64,000 nt of DNA from Metaphire vulgaris (Eukaryota > Annelida > Clitellata > Crassiclitellata > Megascolecidae): assembly GCA_018105865.1 (NCBI GenBank), contig CM030851.1, forward strand, positions 3,509,968 through 3,573,967, read 5' to 3'. Below the pieces are notes generated by a model. That model worked only from the letters and a program-made list of their open reading frames with translations, was not told the DNA's origin and searched no databases. Positions within the stretch are counted from its first letter, which is position 1, and each line of letters opens with the position of its first letter. Below, in pieces: positions 34,498-44,860 of this stretch. Made by a program: the position numbers and the translations under genes.

Positions 34498-35437
34498 CAT
34501 AGGTGTAAAAACGTTGGAAAATAATAAAAACGTTAAAAACGTTGAATAAAAACGTTAGGTTACCGAAGTTTTCGGACCGACTTTAATAAATGTGCCATAC
34601 CCACCCACGGGTAATCATAACTCAAGTCACACCATGCAAAACGACTGTGAAATTAAATAAACAGCAATAATAACGGCATAAATTTCAAAACACAGGTTCA
34701 CATTTTCTTATACTGTATTTAAACAATGACGGCAAAAATGATCACTCTGTTGTATTGAGTAAATGCCGTTGCTAACACCAGGGTGCGATTTGTGACCTGG
34801 AGCAGTGGGGGGGGGATATGTCGAGCTTGGGGGAAGTAGTTGTTGGGAAATGTAGCAGTGGGGGATGTAGTGGTGGGGATGTAGCAGTAAGGGATGCAGT
34901 TGGGCAGTGGGGGGAAGATTCCCCCTTCCCCCTACAAATCGCGCCCTGGCTAGCACCACACGTCCGGTATCTAGTAGGCATTTGGAGCAGATGGGCTCAC
35001 CAAGCGTGACGAGTAATTGCTTTCATGAATAAAAGTAAAAGCGGCAATTTGCAATTTGTGTTCTAGAAAAAGAGTTATTCTTATGGGGCATCTGAACCCA
35101 TTACTAACGCATGCAGGTGTTCAATAATTGCCCTTTATACGCCCCTTGCCCTGAGGGGAAATAAGGCGAACAATAACCCGTCTAGGGAGTAGGTACGGTA
35201 TGTGCTTCAGAAACAATGCAAAGAATGCAATGTAGACACTGCAGAGCTTTTGAAAAGAAAAAGTTACATAAATGTAGCGCCAACTAAACTAAATTTTGTA
35301 GCTGGTTTAAGAAAATCTGTACTTTTAATTTTGCCAACGTCTTTTATTATAAAAAACGTTGGCAAAATAAAAAACGTTAAAAAACGAAGAAAACGTGGGG
35401 AAAATAAAAAACTTATAAAACGTTTCTTACACCTATG
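34498..35437. mobile_element. hAT-like element, CATAGGTGTAA family, with internal AACGTT boxes
   Basis: Ends CATAGGTGTAAAAACGTT and, inverted, CATAGGTGTAAGAAACGTTT. TATTATAG at 34490-34497 and 35438-35445 is a perfect 8-bp duplication, though it lies in an ATTAT tail where chance matches are easier. Both subterminal parts carry repeated AAAACGTT(A/G) boxes. It contains the nested MITE at 34779-34948. Confidence 0.8.
34779..34948. mobile_element. hAT-like MITE, CAGGGYGCGATTTGT family, copy 2
   Basis: Ends CAGGGTGCGATTTGT and ACAAATCGCGCCCTG. Flanks GCTAACAC (34771-34778) and GCTAGCAC (34949-34956) differ at one of eight positions. The interior matches 564-722 in reverse orientation. Confidence 0.85.
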
Positions 35438-35594
35438 TATTATAGAATCTTGAAATGTCTGAACCTCTACTTTACTATGATTCATCCATATTTAACATAC
35501 TGCGACATTGTTACATAGCTACATGTTACATAGCTACAATTATTAATGTGTAACGGACAAACTGAAGACCAGAGCAGCAAGAGACAGACAGAAG

Positions 35595-35745
35595 CAGTGT
35601 TTAATCTAGACTCCTGGACTCCGAGGGACAAAGCCGGGGGAAATTCTGCTATGGGGCTGCTGTTAGTTGATGTAGTATGCACAAATTTCAGGGGGCAATT
35701 TGAAATTTCCGGGGTGGGAAAGGGCAATTCCCCCGGAAAGGCCTA
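35595..35745. mobile_element. Partial MITE, CAGTGTTTAATCTAG family
   Basis: CAGTGTTTAATCTAGACTCC at the left and CCCCCGGAAAGGCCTAGA at the right match the element at 20379-20559 in reverse. The last ~12 bp of the right end are missing. Confidence 0.65.
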
Positions 35746-35887
35746 GAAGTGGAAGGAACGCATTCAGACCCATCGTCCAACCCAATAGAGAACGACGGAA
35801 GGAAAGAAAGAAGAACGGACAAACTTCAAAATATACAAAACAAAGCAGTTAGATTAAATCCAACCTCAACAAATTATACCAATACTA

Positions 35888-36714
35888 CCGTATTTTCGCG
35901 CGTACTGCCCGCGGGCTATGCGATTTTTTACAAACAAAAATGCCAGGTGCGGGCAATGCGGAGGTGCGGGCAATCTGATTCAAATTCTACAGAAATTGTG
36001 TCAACAGAATGCAGCTCTTTCCAATTCATCTCCTCATACCCTTCCCACCCATTTCCACCCCCCTACTGCTTCACCAATTACCCATACCCATGGTGCTCAA
36101 GGGGCAAATGAACTCAAGAAGGCATTGTTGTATCTCCCAATACAGCAATTTCATGCATGACTGATTCTTTTTGGTGGAAGCAAGTCCCAACAAAGCCAAA
36201 TAAAGCCCCGGGCAAAGGCAGGTGGGTTGTGACAGATGACCTGATCACCTTTAGTGGTACTAACCTGATGTGTCCTTGTAAGTCTGGCATCTGACTAACC
36301 CCAGGCAGCTGACCACCCCGGGCCGCTGACAACCCTGGGCAGCTGACGCCCGTCTAGAGGTACCCAGTACACTGATGGCATTTCGGATACAAAGAGAGTA
36401 CAAGGTACAGAAATGCCAGAGACACTTAAGGCTACCATGATTGGTCTGCACAGGGACAAGACTCTCCGCCCACCTCGCCTGGTCAACCTCTCCCGCCCGT
36501 GATGCCGATCCCGTCCTCGCCCCAATGCTTTTGTCTCCAATCCCCGCCTCGGGCCGCCTGTCACCGTGAATGAGAAGGTGCGGGCAATGGGAGGGTGCGG
36601 GCTATGCGAAGGTGCGGGCTTTCTGATTCATATTTTACAGGATGTATATTTTTTGCGGGCTATCCGCGGGTGCGGACTATTCGCGGGGTGCGGGCAGTAC
36701 GCGCGAAAATACGG
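35888..36714. mobile_element. TA-flanked inverted-repeat element, CCGTATTTTCGCGCG family
   Basis: Ends CCGTATTTTCGCGCGTACTG and its exact inverse, 25 bp perfect, with further GTGCGGGC boxes inside. TA is present on both sides (35886-35887 and 36715-36716), and deleting the element with one TA restores the LINE frame (NTT then DLYK). TA duplication suggests the Tc1/mariner/pogo group. The 827-bp interior has no recognised transposase. Confidence 0.85.
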
Positions 36715-36770
36715 TACTGATTTATATAAGACACTTAACATTCTGAAAAGTTGTTGCAAGAATTGAAGCA

Positions 36771-38195
36771 AATGGTGACTAAACTGACTATCTATCTTGA
36801 GCGTTGCAGCTACTCGATCTCTATTATTTATATTGGAAACGATGAAACATCTGAATCTTCAGTTATAGATGTTTTAGTAGTCAATACATGTTTACATATT
36901 CAGCAGAACTAATTGTGGTCACAGACTTTCAGTGTTTATCTTCTGTGAGTCTGTGCCTATAGCGAATGATGGTTATCAACTGAAAAACAACTTTCTTTGC
37001 TTTATTTTTCAGATAAAAGACTTATCTGGTTTTTCTGGAATCGACAGGCATCCAACTTGATCAATTTTCTGTTCATTTCACATACTTTAAGCCGAATTAT
37101 TATGACTTGATCTTTATAGAACTGGCGCGCTTTAAGATAAATCGAGAATGTACTGCATTCGTACAGTCAACGTGCTTTAATGCTTCTCTTCCCACACTAT
37201 AAATTTATATAAGTTGTATAAGGAATTTGCTCCCACGACTTATAAATTATGAATATTGTAATCTTTCTTGTTGTTTGATTTTGCTTTGATACTTTACAAA
37301 ACTGGCATCGTGTTCATTAATTTGTGAAAATTACCCCTTGACGATATTCATTTCTTTGCAAATTCATATGGGACTTTAGCATCCAGTACCATTCATTTCT
37401 CATAAACTTTAAAAGTTTATTGAAGCATCTAAACAAGTGTCTTCCACTTTTCAGTGACTCGAGCTTGATTAAACATTGGAAAAGTTGAAGCAGTCATAGT
37501 TGCTTCAGTTGTCAGTATAATATAGCCTACTGAGTGATATTATGATTCCAAATTTAGCAGTGCCTAATTGACCAGAATGACTGAAAATAAGATACTGAAA
37601 TAGTCTTTTGTTTTTTCAAAAAAGTTTTTTATCTACAAAATTTAAACCAAATAACTTCATTTAAAATATCCTGAAATTTTTTTCTATTGAAATACCAAAC
37701 CTAACTTACCCTTGACTAATTTATATAATACAATTCACTACACATAATACAACTCAACACAATACATACCTTCAATACATAGGGTATCTAATCGCGGGAT
37801 CTCTGTTCCCTTCTGATATCATTTTATTTCCCACCTTTTGTATTTTTTCTATGTGTCTATTAATCTGTAGAATATTATTTTGGTCAATTATATCATAAAT
37901 TCATGTATTCTCTGTAATTTTTTACAAGCATGTTGCTCAGTTTTAATTAGGCAATTTATCTGTAATCTTGATATGGTACTGGAATTATAGTGTACTTGTT
38001 TATTATTTGGAAGCAATAAATTGATTGATTTGTTAGCTATGGATTTGACGAACGTCAAACTCCACGTAACATAGCGCCTCTATAATCAAATTATGGCTAT
38101 CTTTGCCTGGAATTTAAATACTTGGAGTTTAAAGAGTGAAATTATCCATTCATATTCATATTTTTCATATACGCTTACTGGATTGCTTACATTTG
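36771..38195. other. No gene recognised; probable LINE 3' UTR near the right side
   Basis: AT-rich. The stretch 37790-38035 has the look of a LINE 3' UTR (a GCGGGATCTCTGTTCCCTTC box and terminal AATAAATTGATTGATTT), but no coding part adjoins it. Confidence 0.3.
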
Positions 38196-38328
38196 TATTT
38201 TGAAAGATAGAAAGTTAAGAACTAAAGATAATAATTGTCCGATTGTTCTGAAATGTATGCGATCAGTCTATGCTACCCTTTCAAATGCTCCGTGTGTCCA
38301 TGTGTTTTTAATTCTGCTACTCTCAGGT

Positions 38329-38352
38329 GATATTGAGCTAAACCCCGGTCCT
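38329..38352 (+). other. 2A-like peptide motif DIELNPGP
   Basis: DIELNPGP fits the DxExNPGP consensus at which ribosomes skip a peptide bond between the final Gly and Pro. It stands between a hydrophobic N-terminal stretch and the endonuclease domain, the location described for 2A sequences in APE-type LINEs of several invertebrates. Confidence 0.75.
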
Positions 38353-39354
38353 TTTGCAACATCTTTGAAGTTTGGACATCTTAATATTGCTTCAATTAGA
38401 AACAAGGCTTCTTCATTGCATAATTACTTAATTGAGTTTCCTCTTCATATTCTTGCCTTGAATGAGACATGGCTGGGCCAAAATGATACTCATCATTTTT
38501 ATCTGATTTACATCCTCCTGATTTTTCCCTTCTTAGCAATCCAAGGCAGCATGGAAATGGTGGCGGAGTTGCTTTTCTATACAAAAGATTTCTAAATTGT
38601 ACCCAACTGTCAGTTCCTGGTGCGCCTTTTCAATCTCTTGAGGTCATTGCAGGAGCACTTGATTCTGGTAACATCATCTTTTGCACTTTTTATGACATAA
38701 TTTCAATCAATTCTTGAGACATTCATTTCCTCTCCTGGTGAACTTATAATTTTTGGTGACTTTAATATTCATACTGATGATTTAATAGACAGTCATGCAG
38801 TGCAATTCAAAAATCTTTTAAAATTTTTTTACCTTAAGCAGCATGTCACTGGTCCAACTCACCATCTTGGTCATACACTTGATCTTCTTATCACAAGAAC
38901 TGATAGCACAGTTGCTTCATTTGTCTCAAATAATGATTCCTATCTCTCTGATCATCTTTCTGTATCATGCTCTGTGAACTTTCAATTTAAGGCTCCTTCC
39001 TCTAGAAAGTCGATCAAATTTAGACCCTGGAGGTTGCTAGACATCGAGCAGTTTCAGTTGAAAATTCTTTCCTCGCCATTATTTACTTCCACAACAGAAT
39101 CTGTAATAGAATATGCAAATCTTTTTCAAAATATTTATTTAGCATTTTGGATGATCTTATCTCCGAGAAAACCAAAATTGTTACTGATAGGTTGTCAGAT
39201 CTTCCAATAAATTGAGCATTTCGGATCTAGGCTTAAAACGCATCTCTTCCGATTAGCATTTCCTCCATAGTCTGTCTTGCTGTTTCTCTCTGACTGATCT
39301 CTGGAATGACCTGGTCTTTTGCGGATGGATTTGACATCAATTGAGGCGTCTAGC

Positions 39355-39635
39355 CAGTGGCGTAACGTGGGGCGGGGGCACTTTGTTGACTGCCCCCGGC
39401 CCCGGGCGGGGGCCCCAAAGAGGGTCTAAGCTAGGGTTAGGTTAGGGTTAACTCTGACTTTTAACCCTAACAACCCTAACCATAGAAATGAACGTGCTGA
39501 CGACCTTTTTTTTGCTCGTCAGGTGAAAAAGGAGGTGATGACTTTTTTTTTGCTCGTCGGCTCAAAACTTTGAAACTTTGGGGCCCCCATGACAAAGATG
39601 CCCCCCGGGCCCCCAAAAGTCACGCTACGCCACTG
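39355..39635. mobile_element. hAT-like MITE, CAGTGGCGTA family, copy 2
   Basis: Ends CAGTGGCGTAACGTG and CACGCTACGCCACTG. CGTCTAGC at 39347-39354 and 39636-39643 is a perfect 8-bp duplication. The opposite, unbroken terminal repeat of the host element (40781-40817) shows the uninterrupted site. The interior carries TTAGGG-type tracts and two GACC/TGACTTTTTTTTTGCTCGTC modules. Confidence 0.95.
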
Positions 39636-40463
39636 CGTCTAGCGTCAGAGTGGGCCAACCCCAAAAAGTTAATTTCTGGGAAAATGACTTTAAAAGCTCA
39701 ACAATGAAAAAAAATTAAAAGTAGCATTTTAAATAATACTTTTGTATGTTTATTGATAATACACTACTGTTTGCTCATTTTTAAACAAACTTAGGGCCTA
39801 CTTTAGAAAAATATTTCAGAAAATTCTTGATGATAGTGTTAACAAATGTGGTGTTCTTAAATTTCTGTTCAAAGTGTACAAAATATGTTCTAAAACAAAA
39901 TTCAGTCGCTCTCTTCGCCAGAAATTGGACTAGCATCATCAATGTTATCAATATGATTGATTTTTGTATTATAGTCATGGTAAACAGTTGGAATGAAAGG
40001 CTATTAAGATCACGGTATTAGGCCTCTGAAATGGAACGTACGTGAAGAAATGCTGGCGGTAAACTGTTCAAACCTGTACGCTGTCTTCCAGACTTTCTTT
40101 TAGATACATCCAACACTTGGAATGAATACTCATCATTGCGACATATGTACAGTATATAGAATCTTGTTTGGTTGATTTCTGTCAAAGAGCAACCAATGTA
40201 TCTACTTTCTGTCCACTTGCATCTGTCTTGCGATTTTCGGCTTATAATAGATTTATCAACTGCTGTGATATTCTTCAGATCTGGCGTTATAATCGAGTGG
40301 ACTTCGAAGGGTTTCAGCTTATTGCAATGTCTTATCACAGCCATCCAGTCTTCCGAGACAAACACCTGATGACATTCCTTCTTATACTTTTAAATAATGC
40401 CAAAATCTTTATCTGAGTCCATCCAACTGTGACCAGACACAAAAATTTCTGACCAACCACATC

Positions 40464-40499
40464 AATGCAGTTGTCCAGAGAACTCTGGACAACTGCATT
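40464..40499. repeat. Perfect 17-bp palindrome
   Basis: AATGCAGTTGTCCAGAG, two spacer bases, then its exact inverse, within the element 39336-40817. Confidence 0.9.
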
Positions 40500-40851
40500 C
40501 CAAGAAAGCTATCTGACATCCCTAATCCCTACAACGTTATTTTGTATATAAAATGTACTTTACAGACTCTTTACTCGTAGTTTTAAACGTTAAAAACACG
40601 CTACATCTGTGGGATAGCTTATTATGGCGTCATATAGCTTGAACGACCTGCGAGAGCCAGAGCGCCATCTGTCGAATATTAGGCAGTTGTATTAATAATA
40701 CTGGGATGGCCCACTGTGGCACTGAAAGAGTTCACGATGTGCTTATATATGAGCTATAGAGTTCAAAAAGACCAGTCTGCGGGTTGGCCCACTCTGGCGC
40801 TAGACGCCTCAATTGATACCCTTGAGTATTAGAAATGGTGCCATAGAGGTG

Positions 40852-40903
<52 letters not shown>

Positions 40904-41776
40904 TCATGGGAAAAGGTTACGTATACTAAATTTCAGGTAAAATTAAATTTCAGTTAAAGAGGAAGTTTTGATGCTAGAAACAAATCACGAGCAGTGGTCA
41001 AAAAGATAATGAATTTCTGCTTTTGCAAATTCTCTTCCGCATAACTGGGCTTTGTAACCTTCCTGTTGGAGCAAGCGACATAGGAATTAGAATTTATAAC
41101 TGTTAGTGGCAAAAATCCTTGCTCTAGTTTAGTTAAGTATCGATGAAGTAACTTTGATTTAGCTTTGACCCCAGCTAACTTGGATAACTTTTTCAGAACT
41201 TTCATTCAAAGCGATACGGAGGATGTAATTGAGTGACCATAGCTCTAGCACTGCAACGATGTTGTTGAAAGGTCGTTCATTGATTGTTGATAGGCTACAT
41301 CGTCATGATTGATATTTTGTGCAATATTTTGTTCAGTCATTTCCAGGGATTTTCCTGCCCTCACTTTGTGACAGACCTACACCTCTTTCCTGGGATGTTG
41401 ATGGCTATCACCAAAACAGCCCGATGTTAAAACTATTCATTTAAAATAATATTCTAATATATCATCCATTTTCAGATTGACTCATGTAGTCAGTAGCGTA
41501 GCGTGATTTTCGGGAGGTCCAGAAGGCATGCTTGATATGGGAGCCCCTATAGGCTAAAATAGACTACACCGTTCCAAAAATAAAGTTGTCTTCCTAATTA
41601 ACAATTGGGCTACTCAATTTCAGGGACATAGCCAGAATTTTAGGTTTTTGGGGAGCTGAAGCCCAAGATTCACTCCCTTCCCCTCCCATTCCCTGCGTTA
41701 GACGCTCTCCGGGCGCGTTAGATGCGGCCCTTTGGAATGGGAACCCGAGGGTTCCTCCCTGATTTTTTTGAAATCG
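40904..41776. other. No gene recognised; solo MITE end
   Basis: CAGTAGCGTAGCGTGATTTT at about 41495 resembles a CAGTGGCGTAGCG-family left end without a partner. The - strand frame at 40954-41205 has no recognisable domain. Confidence 0.3.
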
Positions 41777-42310
41777 TAGATGCTCGTACGTTAATTAGTT
41801 AATTAGTTAATGACATAAGTCATGACGTCATCAACTTTCGGTTACCTGGGATGGGTAGAGAGTTCATTTCTGAGTGTGTTTACCAAACTTCAAAGCTTCA
41901 AAATCCAGTTCCTACGTGTAATAGATGCTATTGCATTAGCAACTCAATGGATACACGTTAATTTGTTAATTAGTTAATGACATAAGTCATGACTTCATCT
42001 ACTTCCAGTTACGTGAATTGCATAGAGAGTTCACTTCTGAGTGTGACTACCAGGTCTCATGGTTGTCATAGCTGTATCATTGTGCAAACTCCAGTTGCAG
42101 CATGTAATTGATGCTATTGTATTAGCAAATCAATGGACACACATTAATTTGTTTAATTTCATAACTAAATAAGTAATGATGTCATCAACTTCCGGTTGTT
42201 TGATATATGTAGAAAATTCAATTCTGAGTAAGACTGCCAAATTTTAAAGCTATATCTCTACCCGAACTTAAGTGATGGCATGTAATAGATGCTGCGGTGT
42301 GAAAAATTCA
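41777..42310. repeat. Three diverged tandem units of ~170-185 bp
   Basis: TTAATGACATAAGTCATGAC recurs near 41808 and 41977, and a related TAATGATGTCATCAACTTCC near 42175. Each is followed by a GAGAGTTCA(C/T)TTCTGAGTGTG-like box and an AATAGATGCTAT-like box. Satellite-like, non-coding. Confidence 0.8.
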
Positions 42311-42504
42311 ATGGACCTAAGTTCGAATATCCGAGGACGCCAGCCGCTAGTCCTCTGCTTAAGGGGTCTATGGTTTTTGCCCACTAAATGTTAATAAACC
42401 TTGCTGGAAAAGACTGACAAGCAATAAACGTTGTCATTCGCAGTATCTTTCGGCAGATTTTTTTAGAAACTTACTGGAAAATAGGTTGACAAGCAAAAAG
42501 AAGG

Positions 42505-42735
42505 TCATCCGCATCCGTGGAAAAATATGATGACAAACAAAAAAACCGGTTGGAGGATGCAGAATTCCGCGTTCAGGCTCAGTAGCGCCAGGTGATTGAG
42601 CCGGTCTTGACTCATTGTTGACCTCAACAGATTTTTTACCAGCGCCAGTTTTGAAAAAGACCGTTCGCCAGTGCAGTTCGATACCAACAGAGAAAGGAAG
42701 ATTTTCAACGCCACTTCTTTGGGAAAGTGGCGCAA
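42505..42735 (-). pseudogene. hAT transposase (ZMYM1-like) C-terminal dimerisation fragment
   Basis: The - strand frame reads VALKIFLSLLVSNCTGERSF, then SKLALVKNLLRSTMSQDRLN and HLALLSL. This is the hAT C-terminal dimerisation region of the type annotated as ZMYM1-like. The rest of the protein is absent; GACAAGCAAAAAGAAGGTC lies just 3' of it. Confidence 0.85.
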
Positions 42736-43130
42736 GCGCCCTTCTCAATTATTAATTGGTGCATGAAATGCTCTATACTGCACTCATCTGTCTTTTCATG
42801 CAGGAATTACAGTTCTTCCTTTCATTCATATTTTCTCGCTCCCCTCGGAACTGTTGACTTTTACAGCCTCTCCTCAAACTGTCAGGCGCAAGCAACTCAC
42901 AGAGTGCTTAGTATGAGTCGATGCCATATCCTGTTAAAAAATGCGGGGCCCCTTTAAAGCGGGGCCCGGGGCACGTGCCCCTCTTACCCTTCCCTTAAAA
43001 GCGGCCCTGGTTATAGTGAAAGATAACTTATTTTTTAATTTTTCAGTTAACGGATGTTTCAGTTACAGTTAAAGTTAGTTTAAACCGCACTGGCTGTCAG
43101 AGTATCCGCCTAGTAGTCCATAGCTTAGAT

Positions 43131-44193
43131 CAGTGGTTCTCAGACTCCTTTGCCTCGAGGACCATTAACTTTTGAAGATCAAAAATTTCCCGCGAAAACC
43201 CACCTGAAAATTGAGAAAAATCATGACAAGCAAAAACAGGTCATTGCGTGTTAGTTAGTTAGTTCGTTCGTTAGTTAGTTAGTTATAGGCTAATTATAGC
43301 GCTATTGTCCTAGTGGACTAGAGTCAAGAGTGCTTTACATTGCATTAAAAGAGTGTCCGAACAAGTGCGTTTTTAGTCTCTTAGTGTCCGAACAAGTGCG
43401 TTTTTAGTCTCTTAGTGAATGTTTCCAAGTTGGTCGCGTTGGTGACATTGTCTGGTAACGCGTTCCAGAGAGCCGGGTTCCCTCGAGTAACAGAAGGCAG
43501 CTGAACGCTCCCCCAGTTTGGCTGTTCTCGAGTGAGGAGGCACCGTCAGTCTGATCCGACTGGAGGAGCGCAAGCGATCTTCTGTGGCTGGAGGCTTACG
43601 AAGAAACATCGAAAGATAGTCTGGGCAGAATGGGTCGTAGAGTGCTCTGAACGTGAAATAGCACCTCTTGTAGATTACTCGCTCCGGAATGCGGAGCCAG
43701 TGTAATCTGTCCCGAAGTTGGGGAGTGACGTGCTCACCCCACCTGGTCTAAAAGATCACTCTGGCGGAAGCGCTCAACACCATCTGCAGACGATTGAGCT
43801 GGTAGTCTGGCGTTCCGAGTAGTAAACTATTACAGTAGTCTATTCTCGTGAGCACCAGTGCCTGCACAAGCTGGGTCGCGACAGACGCAGGTATGTGTCT
43901 TCTTATCGCTCTAATCCGCCGAAGCTGGTTAAAGGAATTGCGAGCGACGATACCGATACGGTTACGGAGTGACAGCGACTCGTCTAATAGCGTGTGATCT
44001 TCGTTCTTCGCCAGTGCCTAGAAAAGCAAATAGGTCGTCACCTTACTTAATTGCGCTGCTTGTTCTATGGAAAATATATGTCTAATTTTTTAAGTTTAAA
44101 TTTTTCTAAGTTTTTCTCAGAATTTGTCGCGGACCACTAGACCCTCTCTCGCGGATCACATTTGGTCCGCGGACCACGGATTGAGAACCACTG
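43131..44193. mobile_element. hAT-like element, CAGTGGTTCTCA family, containing a LINE
   Basis: Ends CAGTGGTTCTCAGACTCC and, inverted, CAGTGGTTCTCAATCCGTGG, with GGTCCGCGGACC boxes as in the element at 8976. Flanks GCTTAGAT and GCGTAGCT agree at six of eight positions. Most of the interior is the LINE fragment at 43252-44020. Confidence 0.75.
43252..44020 (-). mobile_element. CR1/L2-like LINE 3' fragment with (GTTA)n tail
   Basis: The - strand includes LTRIDYCNSLLLG, DRLHWLRIPERVIYKRCYF, LRSSSRIRLTVPP and KLGERS, closely like the C-terminus of the LINE at 22447-24012. A 31-bp tandem duplication occurs at about 43355-43416 (TCCGAACAAGTGCGTTTTTA). Confidence 0.8.
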
Positions 44194-44358
44194 GCGTAGC
44201 TATTTCTAACGAGGCTCCTCGTTTTCATTCATCTGGGGTCCAGCCATTTATACCAGGAAGTAAATGTCTAAAAACAGCGTTAGCGGATCTTTGACACTTA
44301 AATTCTCATCGTTACCGAGAACGTTAGAAGATCATCAGTGTAAAACAGTAAAACAGTA

Positions 44359-44410
44359 ATGTTCAAAGCTAATCAACTTTTGGTTTTTCTGCTGCAATTA
44401 AATTTATATG
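44359..44410 (+). CDS. Signal-peptide exon of Ig gene 2
   Basis: The ATG opens MFKANQLLVFLLQLNLY, then one base before the donor TATG|GTGAGT, i.e. phase 1. The peptide has a lysine then an LLVFLLQL core, a typical secretion signal. Joined to the phase-1 Ig exon at 60070 the codon becomes Gly and the mature protein would begin close to LCQPN. Upstream about 165 bp is a hAT-like element, so promoter elements were not assigned. A LINE begins only 30 bp inside the intron. Confidence 0.6.
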
Positions 44411-44440
44411 GTGAGTATATACATAAACCCATTTGATTTA

Positions 44441-44681
44441 AGTAAGTAAGTAAAATCTCGTAGATTTCCATAGCGCCTTGGAAGGCAGCACAAGAGTAGC
44501 TGCTTATTCTTAGGCGCTCAGCTTAGACCTAAAGACTTGAGAAGATAATGCGGGAACTATAGGGAAAGAGGATTCGAATTTTATTGTTTGAAAGTGTCAA
44601 AGTCTGCGGAGGGAAGCATGGATTGAGTTCCAAAGTTCAGGTGCAGCGTATGAGAAGGCACGGTTGCAAATTTTCAGGGAT
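44441..44681 (-). mobile_element. 3' part of a CR1/L2-like LINE (52975 family), split copy
   Basis: An AGTAAGTAAG tail is followed by the 3' UTR and pol end, matching 52979-53351. Similarity stops at GGGATGA. The element continues at 58088 from the same position, in the same orientation. ATTTA flanks the outer ends (44436-44440 and 58814-58818), supporting a single insertion. Confidence 0.75.
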
Positions 44682-44860
44682 GAATTAAATCAAAAAATTA
44701 TTATAAAATCTGCTCCCTATATTTCCAACAGTTTATCAGAAATAATAAATTCATCTTTTGAAACTGGAATAGTTCCAGATGACTTAAAAATAGCAAAAGT
44801 AATACCTATTTATAAAACAGGGGATAAATCTAAATTATCAAATTATAGACCAATTTTCAT

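Larger units (their letters stand above)
35446..36770 (+). mobile_element. CR1-like LINE fragment interrupted by two elements
   Basis: The + strand reads FIHIHTA-type decayed RT (frame-shifted 'MIHPYLTYCDI' at 35477-35510), then KLQNIQNKAVRL (35820-35856), NYTNTT, and after the element at 35888-36714 continues DLYKTLNILKSC. Interrupted at 35595 by MITE sequence. Confidence 0.55.
39336..40817. mobile_element. DNA element with ~37-bp inverted repeats, superfamily unassigned
   Basis: Left end ATCAATTGAGGCGTCTAG continued at 39644 as GTCAGAGTGGGCCAACC. Right end (40781-40817) inverted reads ATCAATTGAGGCGTCTAG then CGCCAGAGTGGGCCAACC. The left repeat is split by the MITE at 39355. The LINE 3' UTR continues on both sides. 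A 2-bp target duplication (AT or AC) is possible; the end is ambiguous. An open - frame at 40018-40365 (EDWMAVIRHCNKLKPFEV) may be a decayed transposase part but I do not recognise it. Confidence 0.75.
38200..40903 (+). mobile_element. CR1-like LINE with 2A-like motif and deleted RT
   Basis: 38200-38595 encodes a hydrophobic segment (HVFLILLLSGD) leading into DIELNPGP, then an AP endonuclease start (FGHLNIASIRNK, ILALNETWL). 38740-39210 continues it (IIFGDFNIHTDD, GHTLDLLITR, YLSDHLSVSC). At 39210 the sequence jumps to the pol C-terminus (FGSRLKTHLFRLAF), so the whole RT domain is missing. The 3' UTR is interrupted by the element 39336-40817 and ends in an (ATT)n tail at 40855-40903. Confidence 0.75.
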
